DNA of 64,000 nt from Gammaproteobacteria bacterium (GCA_013289605.1 JABCZS010000009.1:1-64000), one strand, 5' to 3'; counted from the first letter of the stretch, positions 18,396 to 26,225 are shown. The notes: generated from the letters alone by a model not told the origin. Numbers and translations: made by a program.

Positions 18396-19690
18396 ATGAC
18401 ATTGAATCTGCATTGCAAAAAAAATTCCTGATAGACTATCCTAGTGATAGTGCACGGCTACTGGAATCACTCACAGCTGAACACGCAGCAACACTCTTGT
18501 CAAATTATCCCGCAGAAATGACAGTCCCGGTGTTTGAAAAAATAAGTCCAGATTTTGGAGCCCTGATTGCAAGCCATTTATCAGATGATTTTCTTAAAAA
18601 ACTGATCCCCCTGTTATCCCATTATTACGCGACTAATCTTTTAAGACGCTTTTCTAAAGAGAAAAGGCTAGCCCTATTGCATCAGATCCCATTAAAAAGT
18701 AAACATGCCCTTAACAAGGCACTGCGTTATGCGAGCGATAGCGCAGGGGCCTTAATGGAAGCAGACTTTATCGCATTACAAAAGAATTTAACCGTCGCAC
18801 AAGCCATCTCACGCCTGCAACAACTGCCTCATCATGCACGTCGTATGGTTTTTATTGTGGACGCTCAATTTCACTTGGAAAATATAATTGATTTACAAGC
18901 GCTAGTTTTAGCGCAAGAGGATACCTTGCTCGAAGAGTTAGCGCGTCCTGTGCAAGCGTATGTGTATGACACAGACGATACCGACAAGGTGGTATTTACT
19001 TTAGAGAAATACCGAATCACTGACTTGCCTGTTATTGATTATGAAGGCCGATTAGTAGGCGTTATTCCCTATGATACCTTAATGGACGCAAGCCGCGAAG
19101 AAGCGACTGCAGACATGCTCACCATGGTGGGGGCAAGCAAAGATGAGCGGGCGCTCTCCCCTGCGCTATTTGCGATAAAAAAACGCTTACCCTGGCTGCA
19201 AATTAATCTACTCACCGCATTTTTAGCAGCCTCGGTCGTAGGCTTATTTGAAAATACCATAGCCACCTTTACCGTGCTTGCGGTGTTAATGCCCATCGTC
19301 GCAGGTCAATCGGGTAATACGGGATCTCAAGCTTTAGCCGTCACCCTACGCGGATTAGCCTTAAGAGAAGTACAAACCCAACAATGGTTTTATATTTTAT
19401 TTAAAGAAGGCCGTGTCGCCTTTATCAACGGCATAGCCGTGGCCTTAACCACAAGCTTAGGTGTATTTCTTTGGAGTCATTCGATAGGTTTAGGCCTGAT
19501 TATTGGCATTTCTATGATTATTTCGATGTTTATTGCAGGCCTTGCCGGTGCTGCAGTTCCCCTAGTGCTAAGTAGCCTCAAACAAGATCCCGCACAATCC
19601 TCGACGGTCATTTTAACCACGATCACCGATGTCTGCGGGTTCTCTACATTTTTAGGCACCGCGACACTGTTATCATTTCTTTTAACCTAA
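18392..19690 (+). CDS. mgtE: Magnesium transporter MgtE
   Basis: MgtE is a dimeric Mg2+ channel of the inner membrane. The 432 residues have the cytosolic N domain (about 1-120) and two CBS domains (VFIVDAQFHLENIIDLQALV, and ITDLPVIDYEGRLVGVIPYDTL). A five-helix membrane domain follows from about 265. The family signature PIVAGQSGNTGSQALAVTLRG and the pore block DPAQSSTVILTTITDVCGF, with the key aspartate, are both present. It starts in a 4-base overlap with the soluble MgtE-like gene. A hairpin repeat 20 bases past the stop may end transcription. Confidence 0.93.
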   Translation: MNDIESALQKKFLIDYPSDSARLLESLTAEHAATLLSNYPAEMTVPVFEKISPDFGALIASHLSDDFLKKLIPLLSHYYATNLLRRFSKEKRLALLHQIPLKSKHALNKALRYASDSAGALMEADFIALQKNLTVAQAISRLQQLPHHARRMVFIVDAQFHLENIIDLQALVLAQEDTLLEELARPVQAYVYDTDDTDKVVFTLEKYRITDLPVIDYEGRLVGVIPYDTLMDASREEATADMLTMVGASKDERALSPALFAIKKRLPWLQINLLTAFLAASVVGLFENTIATFTVLAVLMPIVAGQSGNTGSQALAVTLRGLALREVQTQQWFYILFKEGRVAFINGIAVALTTSLGVFLWSHSIGLGLIIGISMIISMFIAGLAGAAVPLVLSSLKQDPAQSSTVILTTITDVCGFSTFLGTATLLSFLLT

Positions 19691-19710
19691 ACCAGCGTTG
19701 ATTAGCAACA

Positions 19711-19746
19711 GATAAATAGACACCCATTTTTAAATAAATGGAGGTG
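19711..19746. repeat. GATAAATAGACACCCA hairpin repeat, copy 1 (degenerate)
   Basis: GATAAATAGACACCCATTTTTAAATAAATGG forms a short imperfect stem. Better copies lie at 21086-21119 and 22783-22825, with rearranged ones at 56982-57076. It separates the 3' ends of the convergent mgtE and ATPase genes, a suitable place for a two-way terminator. Confidence 0.6.
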
Positions 19747-19755
19747 ACCCGCGCG

Positions 19756-20925
19756 TTACTGAAAGTCTACTTCAAATATTTTTTTGATACCTTCTTTCCA
19801 AGGCAAAGCAATCACGTGATCAAATTTTTTCGCATAAGGATCATTTGAGAAACACATCGCTTCCACATTATCCACATGGGCCGTCATTTTTTTAAAATAA
19901 GTCAAGCTATTCGATTGAATATTATCGGTGCTTTTAATTTCAATATACAAGGTACTTTTCCCTGGTCTTTCAATAATCAAATCTACTTCCACATCATTAG
20001 CCGTTCTCAAATAGCTAAATCGATATTGCTTTCTAAAGTAGGAAGCTAAACGCATAATTTCATTAATGATGAAATGCTCGAATGCATTCCCATAAGCATG
20101 CGTTCCTGAAATTAATGGCACTTCAAGTTGTCTGGCTAGCGCTCGCGTTAAACCGGTATCCATAAAATAAAATTTTGGCTTACCGCTTACTTGTTTTCTA
20201 ATGGAATTATGATGCGGCTCTAAAAAAAATCCAATAAGCGTATCTTCTAACATTTCAAAATATGCTTTTACTGTTTTATCATCAATTCCGACTTCTCGAG
20301 CAATATTTGAAAAATTAATAATTTTACCATTGCTTTGCGCGGCCACTTCCAAAAATTTTCTAAAGGGTGCTAAGGCTTTAATATATTGTTCTTCCCAAAT
20401 TTCTTCTCTTAAATAAGTATGCGCATAGGCCGATAATAATTCCCGTCGATCTTCATCCGTTGAAAACTGCATGATTTCGGGTAAAGTGCCCCAATTAAGT
20501 GCCCTATCAAGATCAAAATCTTTGCCCAGTTCAATAAAACTAAGGGGAAACAAATGATAAACAAATGCCCGACCCGCTAATAAATTTGCACCACCCCGTT
20601 TTAACTTACGCGCACTAGAGCCTGTTAATACAAAGTGTTTATTTTTATTTTTCATAAGCCGTTGCACGACATCAAGCAGCTTGGGTACTTTTTGGATCTC
20701 ATCAAGAACGACGTGAGTAATTTCAGAAGATAAACCATTAACAATATCAAATAATTCTTCAGGATTCATCGTAAACTTTTCAGCGAGTTGCGTGTTAAGC
20801 AGATCAAACCAAATGGAGTGCTCAAGAGAAAATTGTTCTTCTATAAGTGTGCTTTTACCCGTATTCCTAGCACCAAATAGGAAAAAACTCTTATTTTTAG
20901 GTAACTTAAGTAAACGCTCATACAT
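19756..20925 (-). CDS. AAA ATPase of the AAA_14/DUF4143 family
   Basis: The 389-residue protein has a Walker A motif GARNTGKST (about 18-26) and a Walker B segment HVVLDEIQKVP. A sensor-like LTGSSARKLKRGG lies near 100, and a winged-helix-like part, INFSNIAREVGIDDKTVKAY, near 200. The C-terminal DUF4143 domain carries the nuclease-like ANDVEVDLII..LYIEIKSTD motif, an E/D-x(n)-ExK arrangement. The family is widespread but its function is unsettled; links to defence or transposon-like spread have been proposed. A clear promoter and repeated palindromic sites lie upstream. A similar ATPase is encoded at 54388, and the 3' tail of a third lies at 26091. Confidence 0.88.
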   Translation of the reverse strand: MYERLLKLPKNKSFFLFGARNTGKSTLIEEQFSLEHSIWFDLLNTQLAEKFTMNPEELFDIVNGLSSEITHVVLDEIQKVPKLLDVVQRLMKNKNKHFVLTGSSARKLKRGGANLLAGRAFVYHLFPLSFIELGKDFDLDRALNWGTLPEIMQFSTDEDRRELLSAYAHTYLREEIWEEQYIKALAPFRKFLEVAAQSNGKIINFSNIAREVGIDDKTVKAYFEMLEDTLIGFFLEPHHNSIRKQVSGKPKFYFMDTGLTRALARQLEVPLISGTHAYGNAFEHFIINEIMRLASYFRKQYRFSYLRTANDVEVDLIIERPGKSTLYIEIKSTDNIQSNSLTYFKKMTAHVDNVEAMCFSNDPYAKKFDHVIALPWKEGIKKIFEVDFQ

Positions 20926-20958
20926 GGGGATGTATTCTTAGTTAGGAAATTTAACTTA

Positions 20959-21058
20959 ATTATACTCCGAAAAAGTGCCTTAATCAAGGCCTTAAGGCCT
21001 ATTTTTCGGATAGTATCCCGGAAATTGACTCTATTTTTCGGAGTGATATCCGGAATTT
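20959..21058 (-). promoter_or_regulatory. Promoter and TTTTTCGGA repeats upstream of the DUF4143 ATPase
   Basis: On the minus strand TTGATT (20982-20987) and TATAAT (20959-20964) are 17 bases apart. Two direct repeats of about 27 bp (plus strand CTATTTTTCGGATAGTATCC at 20999 and CTATTTTTCGGAGTGATATC at 21031) are 32 bp apart, three helical turns. An inverted CCGAAAAA lies in the promoter spacer. The pattern is an operator array for a repressor. No separate regulator gene is adjacent, so the ATPase, which has a winged-helix-like segment, could bind it itself. Confidence 0.65.
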
Positions 21059-21085
21059 TAGTTTACCATCAAGTGATGGCTAAAA

Positions 21086-21119
21086 AAAATAGACACCCAC
21101 TTTAAATAAATGGGTGTCC
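21086..21119. repeat. GACACCCA/TGGGTGTC hairpin repeat, copy 2
   Basis: AAAATAGACACCCACTTTAAATAAATGGGTGTCC forms an 8-bp stem (GACACCCA/TGGGTGTC) with an A+T-rich loop. It is nearly identical to 22783-22825. It sits directly beside a relic of an Asp-box gene at 21133, and the other copy lies at the 3' end of the intact Asp-box gene. Repeat and gene may therefore have been copied together. Confidence 0.75.
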
Positions 21120-21132
21120 AATGTCTTACCCG

Positions 21133-21186
21133 TTCCACTATCCGTGCTGACATCACCTATAGGAGCCGTGGCTGTCACAGGAGCGT
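21133..21186 (-). pseudogene. Fragment of an Asp-box gene, related to 22835-24448
   Basis: These 54 bases match 23407-23460 inside the intact Asp-box gene at about 48 of 53 positions and in the same orientation. The minus-strand translation TAPIGDVSTDSGTGKT corresponds to TAPLGYVSTDSGNTWSS of the intact protein. No longer open frame surrounds it, so it is a remnant of a lost paralogue or of a partial duplication. The rest of 20926-21273 holds only the promoter, hairpin and iterons listed separately. Confidence 0.7.
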
Positions 21187-21216
21187 GCGTGCAAGTGGCT
21201 TTTTGCATTTCTTTTT

Positions 21217-21256
21217 GTCCTAATATGTCCTAATATGTCCTAATATGTCCTAATTC
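21217..21256 (+). promoter_or_regulatory. Four tandem 10-bp iterons upstream of the Fic-fold gene
   Basis: The 10-mer GTCCTAATAT occurs three times without gaps, followed by GTCCTAATTC. One unit per helical turn puts all sites on the same DNA face, the usual form of a cooperative repressor site. The array ends 17 bases before the ATG, so bound protein would block transcription or initiation. The encoded protein has an N-terminal winged-helix-like segment that could be the binder. Confidence 0.7.
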
Positions 21257-21273
21257 GCTAGTAAGGGGGAAAT

Positions 21274-22635
21274 ATGTCAATTCAGACCGAAAATGGAGCC
21301 ATATTGAAAGCGGTTGCTGCCTTTCCTGAAGGAGGTAGCTTACGGGAGATCAAGGAAATTTTGGGAATAGCCCTACACCCAAAAACTCTCCAACGGCGGT
21401 TAAAGAATCTTGCGGAAGCTAAACAACTCTATTTTGTGGGTGATACGCGTGCACGGCGCTATTTTTTACCTTCTGAGCTCATATTGAAAGAAGAAAGTTC
21501 TCCTTCTATTATTCCATTGTCTTTTATCGCTAAAGCCATCCAGCAAGAAGTGTCACACGATATCAAAAAAAGAATTTCTGTGGGATACCATAAAGCATTT
21601 CTAGAAGCCTATCAGCCTAATATCACTTATTATCTTTCTACGTTTGAACGTGAATTATTATTGGAGATGGGAACACCCTTTGCATCAGAGCAAAAATCAG
21701 GTACATTTGTTAAAAACATTTTAAATCACTTACTCTTAGATTTATCATGGAATTCAAGTCGATTAGAAGGCAATACTTATTCATTATTAGAAACTGAGCA
21801 ATTGTTAAATACCGGAAAAATTGCAGAAGATAAAAATCCGCTGGATGCGCAAATGTTATTAAATCATAAAGCGGCGATAGAATTTTTGGTGGACCAACAA
21901 GCACATTTGCAAATTCATTCAGCAACCATTTTAAATTTACATGCCTTATTGTCCTATAATTTATTAGGTAATCCTAGCGCCTGTGGTAGGATACGATCTA
22001 TTCCTGTCGGCATTTCTAAAACTGTTTACCATCCGAGTGCAATTCCACAAGTGATTCAGGAATGCTTTGAGCACATATTAATTTCAGCGCAAGCCATTTT
22101 GGATCCTTTTGAACAAGCATTTTTTTTAATGGTCCATCTACCCTATTTACAACCTTTTGAGGATGTAAATAAACGCGTTTCTCGATTAGCAGCTAATATT
22201 CCATTTATTCGCGAAAACCTATGTCCATTATCATTTATTGACGTACCAGAAAAAACTTACATAGAAGGTATTTTAGGTGTCTATGAATTAAATAAAGTTG
22301 AGTTATTAAAAGATATTTTTATTTGGGCTTATCAACGCTCTTGTGAAAAATATTCTACGATACAGCATATCGTAGGTCAGCCTGATTTAATTCATTTTAA
22401 ATATGGAGACCTTGTGAAGAGCGTGATTCGAGAATGTGTACGCATGAGAATGAATAAATCCCAAGCTATCCAATATAGTGCTGACCATGCAAAAAAGCAT
22501 GTTAATGAAACAGATAGGGCAAGATTTATAGAAATCATCGACCGGGAGCTCATGAGTTTGCATGAGGGAAATATTGCCATTTACAAAATCACCGCCGATC
22601 AATTTCAAATATGGTACCCACAGTGGAAAGATTAA
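21274..22635 (+). CDS. Fic-fold protein with N-terminal winged helix and altered catalytic motif
   Basis: Fic enzymes usually transfer AMP to target proteins through HPFx(D/E)GNGRxxR. Here the aligned motif (293-304) is QPFEDVNKRVSR: the catalytic His is Gln and both glycines are replaced. Asn299, Arg301 and Arg304 remain. The inhibitory-helix motif SSRLEGN is present at 161-167, N-terminal to the core as in class II Fic proteins. The N-terminus (about 8-66) reads as a winged helix, with SLREIKEILGIALHPKTLQRRLKNL. AAGGGGG precedes the ATG. Four 10-bp iterons sit upstream. It is a single-gene unit, probably self-regulated; AMPylation is doubtful and another transfer or binding role is possible. 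Confidence 0.85.
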   Translation: MSIQTENGAILKAVAAFPEGGSLREIKEILGIALHPKTLQRRLKNLAEAKQLYFVGDTRARRYFLPSELILKEESSPSIIPLSFIAKAIQQEVSHDIKKRISVGYHKAFLEAYQPNITYYLSTFERELLLEMGTPFASEQKSGTFVKNILNHLLLDLSWNSSRLEGNTYSLLETEQLLNTGKIAEDKNPLDAQMLLNHKAAIEFLVDQQAHLQIHSATILNLHALLSYNLLGNPSACGRIRSIPVGISKTVYHPSAIPQVIQECFEHILISAQAILDPFEQAFFLMVHLPYLQPFEDVNKRVSRLAANIPFIRENLCPLSFIDVPEKTYIEGILGVYELNKVELLKDIFIWAYQRSCEKYSTIQHIVGQPDLIHFKYGDLVKSVIRECVRMRMNKSQAIQYSADHAKKHVNETDRARFIEIIDRELMSLHEGNIAIYKITADQFQIWYPQWKD

Positions 22636-22702
22636 ATATCAACCGTGCCCTAAATATAAAATATCCTGCAGACTAGTTTTAATGCACGCTCGATTATCAT
22701 TT

Positions 22703-22778
22703 AAGGCATTCCCGTCAATTAAGCACATACTCAAAAGCAATACGATAATAACGCGCTGGGGAATAATCCTAGCTGTTA
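22703..22778 (-). pseudogene. Decayed second copy of the 3' end of nuoN
   Basis: The segment matches 26229-26320, the last codons of nuoN plus 16 bases beyond its stop, at roughly 85% identity after one 16-base gap. Translated, it reads LGLFPSALLSYCF-stop-VCA against LGLFPGALLSYCFWVFA in the intact gene. The Trp codon has become TGA, so it is not functional. Both copies face the same way and bracket the Asp-box and ice-binding-like genes. Confidence 0.8.
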
Positions 22779-22782
22779 ATAA

Positions 22783-22825
22783 AGATAAATAGACACCCAC
22801 TTTTAAATAAATGGGTGTCTTATTT
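22783..22825. repeat. GACACCCA/TGGGTGTC hairpin repeat, copy 3
   Basis: AGATAAATAGACACCCAC, an A+T-rich loop and TGGGTGTC form a stem followed by TTATTTTA. U-rich tracts lie on both sides, so it could terminate transcription from either strand. It lies ten bases past the stop codon of the Asp-box gene and is nearly identical to the copy at 21086. Confidence 0.75.
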
Positions 22826-22834
22826 TATGCTCAC

Positions 22835-24448
22835 TCAGCTGCCAGCAATTCCGAAAAATTGTCCTTGAGGCTGACTCGCAGATACCGGTGGAATAGGCAA
22901 AGACAACGTCCAACTACTGCCTTGATCTTGGCTGGTATACGCTAAGGGATAAATGTTACCTAAACTGTCGTAATAATTCCCTACCGCAATACAGGTATTG
23001 CTACCTACACAAGTCACGCCATCAAGCCCAGCCTGGATCTGGTAGTCGAGTAAGGCGGGAAGAGAGGCTATTGTCCAAGTTTGTCCATAGTCATCACTGG
23101 TGTAAACCAAAGGTAATTGACTGTCGCCATTACTATCAAAGGAAGCACCTGCAGCGACGCAATCCGTCCCTACACAGTCCACCGCAAACAACGCTTCTTG
23201 TGCCTGGCCACTGGCAGAAGTAATGGGAGAGGCTGTCCAAGTGCTCCCACTGTTGGTGCTATAGAATGAATAGGGCTGATTTAGATTGGAATTATTAAAA
23301 TACCCCCCTACTGCAGTACACGTAGTACCTACGCATGAGACACTATTGAGAAATGTATTGGTAGGCGTACTCGCATCAAAAGTAACCCCAGTTGAAGACC
23401 AAGTATTTCCACTATCCGTGCTGACATAACCTAGAGGAGCCGTGGGTATCACAGGCGCGGAAGCTGCTGTATTGTAAAAGCTTCCGACTGTAGTGCAGGT
23501 TGTGACTACACAATCCACACTAAAGAGTTGCGCTTGAGTATTAGCGGGTAAAGAAGGTGAAAATGAGCGAGGCAATGACCAAGTGACTCCTCCATTTGTG
23601 CTGATGTAACCTAAGGGTTTTAGATTTGTAAAGTTACCTGTTGTTGAGAGGCCTACACTGGCACAATTAAGATCTACGCAAGCAACACTCTGCAATAAGC
23701 CCTGCCCTTGTGCATCCGTTGTAAAGGCTGGAGTCAGTGCCCAAGTATTCCCACCGTCGGTACTGGTGTACGCTAGAGGTAATAAATTCGTATAAGCCGG
23801 TTCCTGAAAAGATTCTCCTACCGCTACGCAATTCGGACCCACACAAAAGGCTCCAAAAAGATGTCCCTGCTTTTGAGTGGCAGGTGTTGCGGGTGTAGGC
23901 AAGGGCGTAGGCGCACCGGCATATAAAGTCCAAAGATCCCCATCCATGCTACTCGTATAAGACAAAGTTAAATCATTATTCCCTGAAGCATCATAGGAGG
24001 CACCGACGGCAGGTGGCGTGAGCGTCAGAGAAATTGCAGACGTAACATAACCGGGTCGGCTAGAAATGGGATCTTCAAGTGTGGCGGAATAATCACCCAG
24101 CGCACACAAGGAAAAACTCACCACGATATTGCAACTTGCGTTAGCCGCTAATGTGCTGCCACAAGTTGTAGAAGAAAGGGTAATGTTAGCACTGGGCGGA
24201 GTAATATCGATGATCTCAGGCGCCCCAATTTCCACCATAAAAGGAGAATTATTTTGCAGGACATACGTTTCTAATACCGGGGTATTACAGCTTGCTAGAG
24301 TAACACCACTTAGATCGGGTGGAACTATAGTCACGATGCAGTCTTTTGCATGCTCTTTTAAACACGTCTGTTGTGTGCGTTCTGCCATCACAGGTGTCAT
24401 GGAAAAAATTAATGACACGAGTAGGAGTGTTTTTTTAATAGGGTGCAT
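22835..24448 (-). CDS. Secreted Asp-box (sialidase-type propeller) repeat protein
   Basis: The 537-residue protein begins with a signal peptide (MHPIKKTLLLVSLIFSMTPVMA). An Ig-like region (about 40-130) follows, with GSTLAANASCNIVVSFSLCALGDYSATLE, resembling choice-of-anchor modules. Then come seven repeats of about 50-60 residues, each with an Asp-box: STDGGNTW, STNGGVTW, STDSGNTW, STNSGSTW, SDDYGQTW, SQDQGSSW and a degenerate first one. Six carry a cysteine pair of the form VxCVxxxCxxVG, probably a disulfide per blade. No sialidase catalytic residues are recognisable, so it is more likely a binding or surface protein than an enzyme. A relic of a paralogue lies at 21133. Confidence 0.8.
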   Translation of the reverse strand: MHPIKKTLLLVSLIFSMTPVMAERTQQTCLKEHAKDCIVTIVPPDLSGVTLASCNTPVLETYVLQNNSPFMVEIGAPEIIDITPPSANITLSSTTCGSTLAANASCNIVVSFSLCALGDYSATLEDPISSRPGYVTSAISLTLTPPAVGASYDASGNNDLTLSYTSSMDGDLWTLYAGAPTPLPTPATPATQKQGHLFGAFCVGPNCVAVGESFQEPAYTNLLPLAYTSTDGGNTWALTPAFTTDAQGQGLLQSVACVDLNCASVGLSTTGNFTNLKPLGYISTNGGVTWSLPRSFSPSLPANTQAQLFSVDCVVTTCTTVGSFYNTAASAPVIPTAPLGYVSTDSGNTWSSTGVTFDASTPTNTFLNSVSCVGTTCTAVGGYFNNSNLNQPYSFYSTNSGSTWTASPITSASGQAQEALFAVDCVGTDCVAAGASFDSNGDSQLPLVYTSDDYGQTWTIASLPALLDYQIQAGLDGVTCVGSNTCIAVGNYYDSLGNIYPLAYTSQDQGSSWTLSLPIPPVSASQPQGQFFGIAGS

Positions 24449-24508
24449 ATGTTTTTCCTTTATTCATTTATGCTAAGTAGTCTGTGAGTATTATATTTTT
24501 AAATCCCT

Positions 24509-24534
24509 AACAAAGGACCTCTAGGCCCTTTGTT
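24509..24534 (-). terminator. Hairpin downstream of the ice-binding-like gene
   Basis: AACAAAGGGCCTAGAGGTCCTTTGTT on the minus strand forms a stem of about 8 bp just past the stop codon of the gene at 24555. The plus strand continues with TTTT. It probably ends that transcript; the T-run on the minus strand is weak. Confidence 0.5.
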
Positions 24535-24554
24535 TTACCGCATCAAATAAGATC

Positions 24555-25925
24555 TTACTGAGCCGGACTCACCGTTGTTCCTGCTAACTCTATCAAACCA
24601 AATTGTGACCAGAGGGTACCGTTAACCACCGCGGCACGATCCCCAGTTGAATATTCTGCAATAATGTTGTTCCCCGTAATTAGACAAAAGGATAGACTGC
24701 TCCCCGCTCTAGGCTCCGAACAATCATTAAACCCTGCGCCCCCTAATACTGAACCGTCCAAACGTGCACCATTTGCTAAATACATATGGCTTATGTCCGT
24801 GCTGCCTAATACTAAAGGGGGATTGGGGGCAGTGTCATCGGCAATGGTTGCCGCGGCACCCAAGATCCAGAAAACGTTTTCCGCTGTAGGAGTATTACCG
24901 TTTTGATCAGCAGCATAGCTAATATTGAAGTGAGGTCCCACCCGTAAATTACACATTCTAAATTCAGGGCCTACTGCGTCTGCAATACACACCTGATTCG
25001 GATTCATAAAGAAATAGAAATTACCCGCACCCGCTAAGGTCAGATTACCATCCAAAGTCACATCTATACCGAATCCATTAGCAGCATCGTATAAGCAATA
25101 ATTTCCTGACGTTAACAGATCTTTATCATCGGTACTGCCATAAGGAATACAATTATCAAGACACTCCCCTAAATCTGCATACAAAGTGAAGTAAGCATTT
25201 TCTAAATCAGTTTCTGCCCCCACCACCACATCATCCGCAGGGGAATAGTGAGCGCTGGCAGTATTAGGTAAGGTAAAACCACTGATATCGCTGGGTACAT
25301 TCAAAAGACCTAAGTCGCCAAATAATTGACTGTTACCATTGCCTTGATTCGTTGGGACTTGATTATAGCCCAAGACCGCAAACTCATTACCCGCACCGAT
25401 GACATTCACATTGGATTTTGCTTCAAGTAACGCATAATCTTCTTGGCTGCCTAGGCCCACGACTAATAATTGATGAATTTCAGCAGACATCGGTACCGGT
25501 GCGCCATCCATTCCGGTATTATCACAAACCGGAGGAATAAATTCAGCGGTCAGAACACAGGAATCAAATCCCATAATCATGCCTTGACCATAATTAGTCA
25601 CGGGATGAGTGGAGGAAATACATCCACTTACATCAAAATCAAAAGTGACTCCTGAATTATCATCCGCAAAAGGCACGAACTGGACATCATACAATCTTAA
25701 ATTGGCTGGGACAGTACTTTGTAAGGTGATTTCTACAGCACGGCCCGTAGCGGGTAAATTGGCTTCGGGCACACAAGCCACCTCTGGAAACATGCCCTTA
25801 TGTAGGCCTACAAATACCACATCATCAGATTCACCGGTGCCTAGATCGGCATGCGCTACGCTCATCAAACAGGATGCTACACATCCCACTAGAGCAAGCC
25901 TAAAGCTTAGTGTATTACTCATCAT
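24555..25925 (-). CDS. Secreted protein with a DUF3494 ice-binding-like domain
   Basis: The 456-residue protein has a signal peptide ending near SVAHA (residue 26). An unfamiliar region of about 150 residues with several cysteines follows. Residues about 182-422 read as DUF3494: EFAVLGYNQVPTNQGNGNS, FGDLGLLNV, SGFTLPNTASAHY, AETDLENAYFTLYADLG, LTSGNYCL, NLTLAGAGNFYFFM, ENVFWILGAAATI, ISHMYLANGARLDGSVLG and FCLITGNNIIA. They come in the family order of the discontinuous beta-solenoid of type-1 ice-binding proteins. Members include antifreeze proteins but also adhesion-like proteins, so ice binding is not assured. A short tail (VNGTLWSQFGLIELAG) closes the protein. It is in the same orientation as the Asp-box gene downstream. 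Confidence 0.75.
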   Translation of the reverse strand: MMSNTLSFRLALVGCVASCLMSVAHADLGTGESDDVVFVGLHKGMFPEVACVPEANLPATGRAVEITLQSTVPANLRLYDVQFVPFADDNSGVTFDFDVSGCISSTHPVTNYGQGMIMGFDSCVLTAEFIPPVCDNTGMDGAPVPMSAEIHQLLVVGLGSQEDYALLEAKSNVNVIGAGNEFAVLGYNQVPTNQGNGNSQLFGDLGLLNVPSDISGFTLPNTASAHYSPADDVVVGAETDLENAYFTLYADLGECLDNCIPYGSTDDKDLLTSGNYCLYDAANGFGIDVTLDGNLTLAGAGNFYFFMNPNQVCIADAVGPEFRMCNLRVGPHFNISYAADQNGNTPTAENVFWILGAAATIADDTAPNPPLVLGSTDISHMYLANGARLDGSVLGGAGFNDCSEPRAGSSLSFCLITGNNIIAEYSTGDRAAVVNGTLWSQFGLIELAGTTVSPAQ

Positions 25926-26090
25926 ATATCCCTATAGGTTATTTTAATTCTTAAGACCATTTCCTGCATGGGGAAGTCTATCCCTGCTAGGGAATATGCA
26001 AGTTGCGTGCAATTTGGTGATTTTAGACAAACATCCGGAAATTATGCAGCGCCCTGATAACCCATGCTCAACTAAAGAGTATAAAAAAAA

Positions 26091-26225
26091 CAAAGGGTTG
26101 CATCATCGGCGCATTTAACACTGATTTATGGCGGAAGCGAAACACTTTATAGTGATAATATTAAAGTGATACCTCTTGAACAGGCTTTATTTGCATTGCC
26201 AAAAATATTAAACGGGGAAGAATAG
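26091..26225 (+). pseudogene. C-terminal remnant of a DUF4143-type ATPase gene
   Basis: This 44-codon frame ends in a stop and reads QRVASSAHLTLIYGGSET, then IKVIPLEQALFALPKIL. It resembles the extreme C-terminus of DUF4143 ATPases, where a hydrophobic strand plus IYGG precedes an IPxxxAL helix. It begins abruptly after an in-frame stop with no ribosome site, so it is a tail left by deletion. It abuts the end of nuoN, 20 bases away. The preceding stretch 25926-26090 holds nothing recognisable beyond the leader of the ice-binding-like gene. Confidence 0.5.

Noticed and set aside
21217-21256. Tandem 10-bp repeats as a CRISPR array
   Set aside because: There are no spacers and the unit is far too short. 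The position before a start codon fits an operator.
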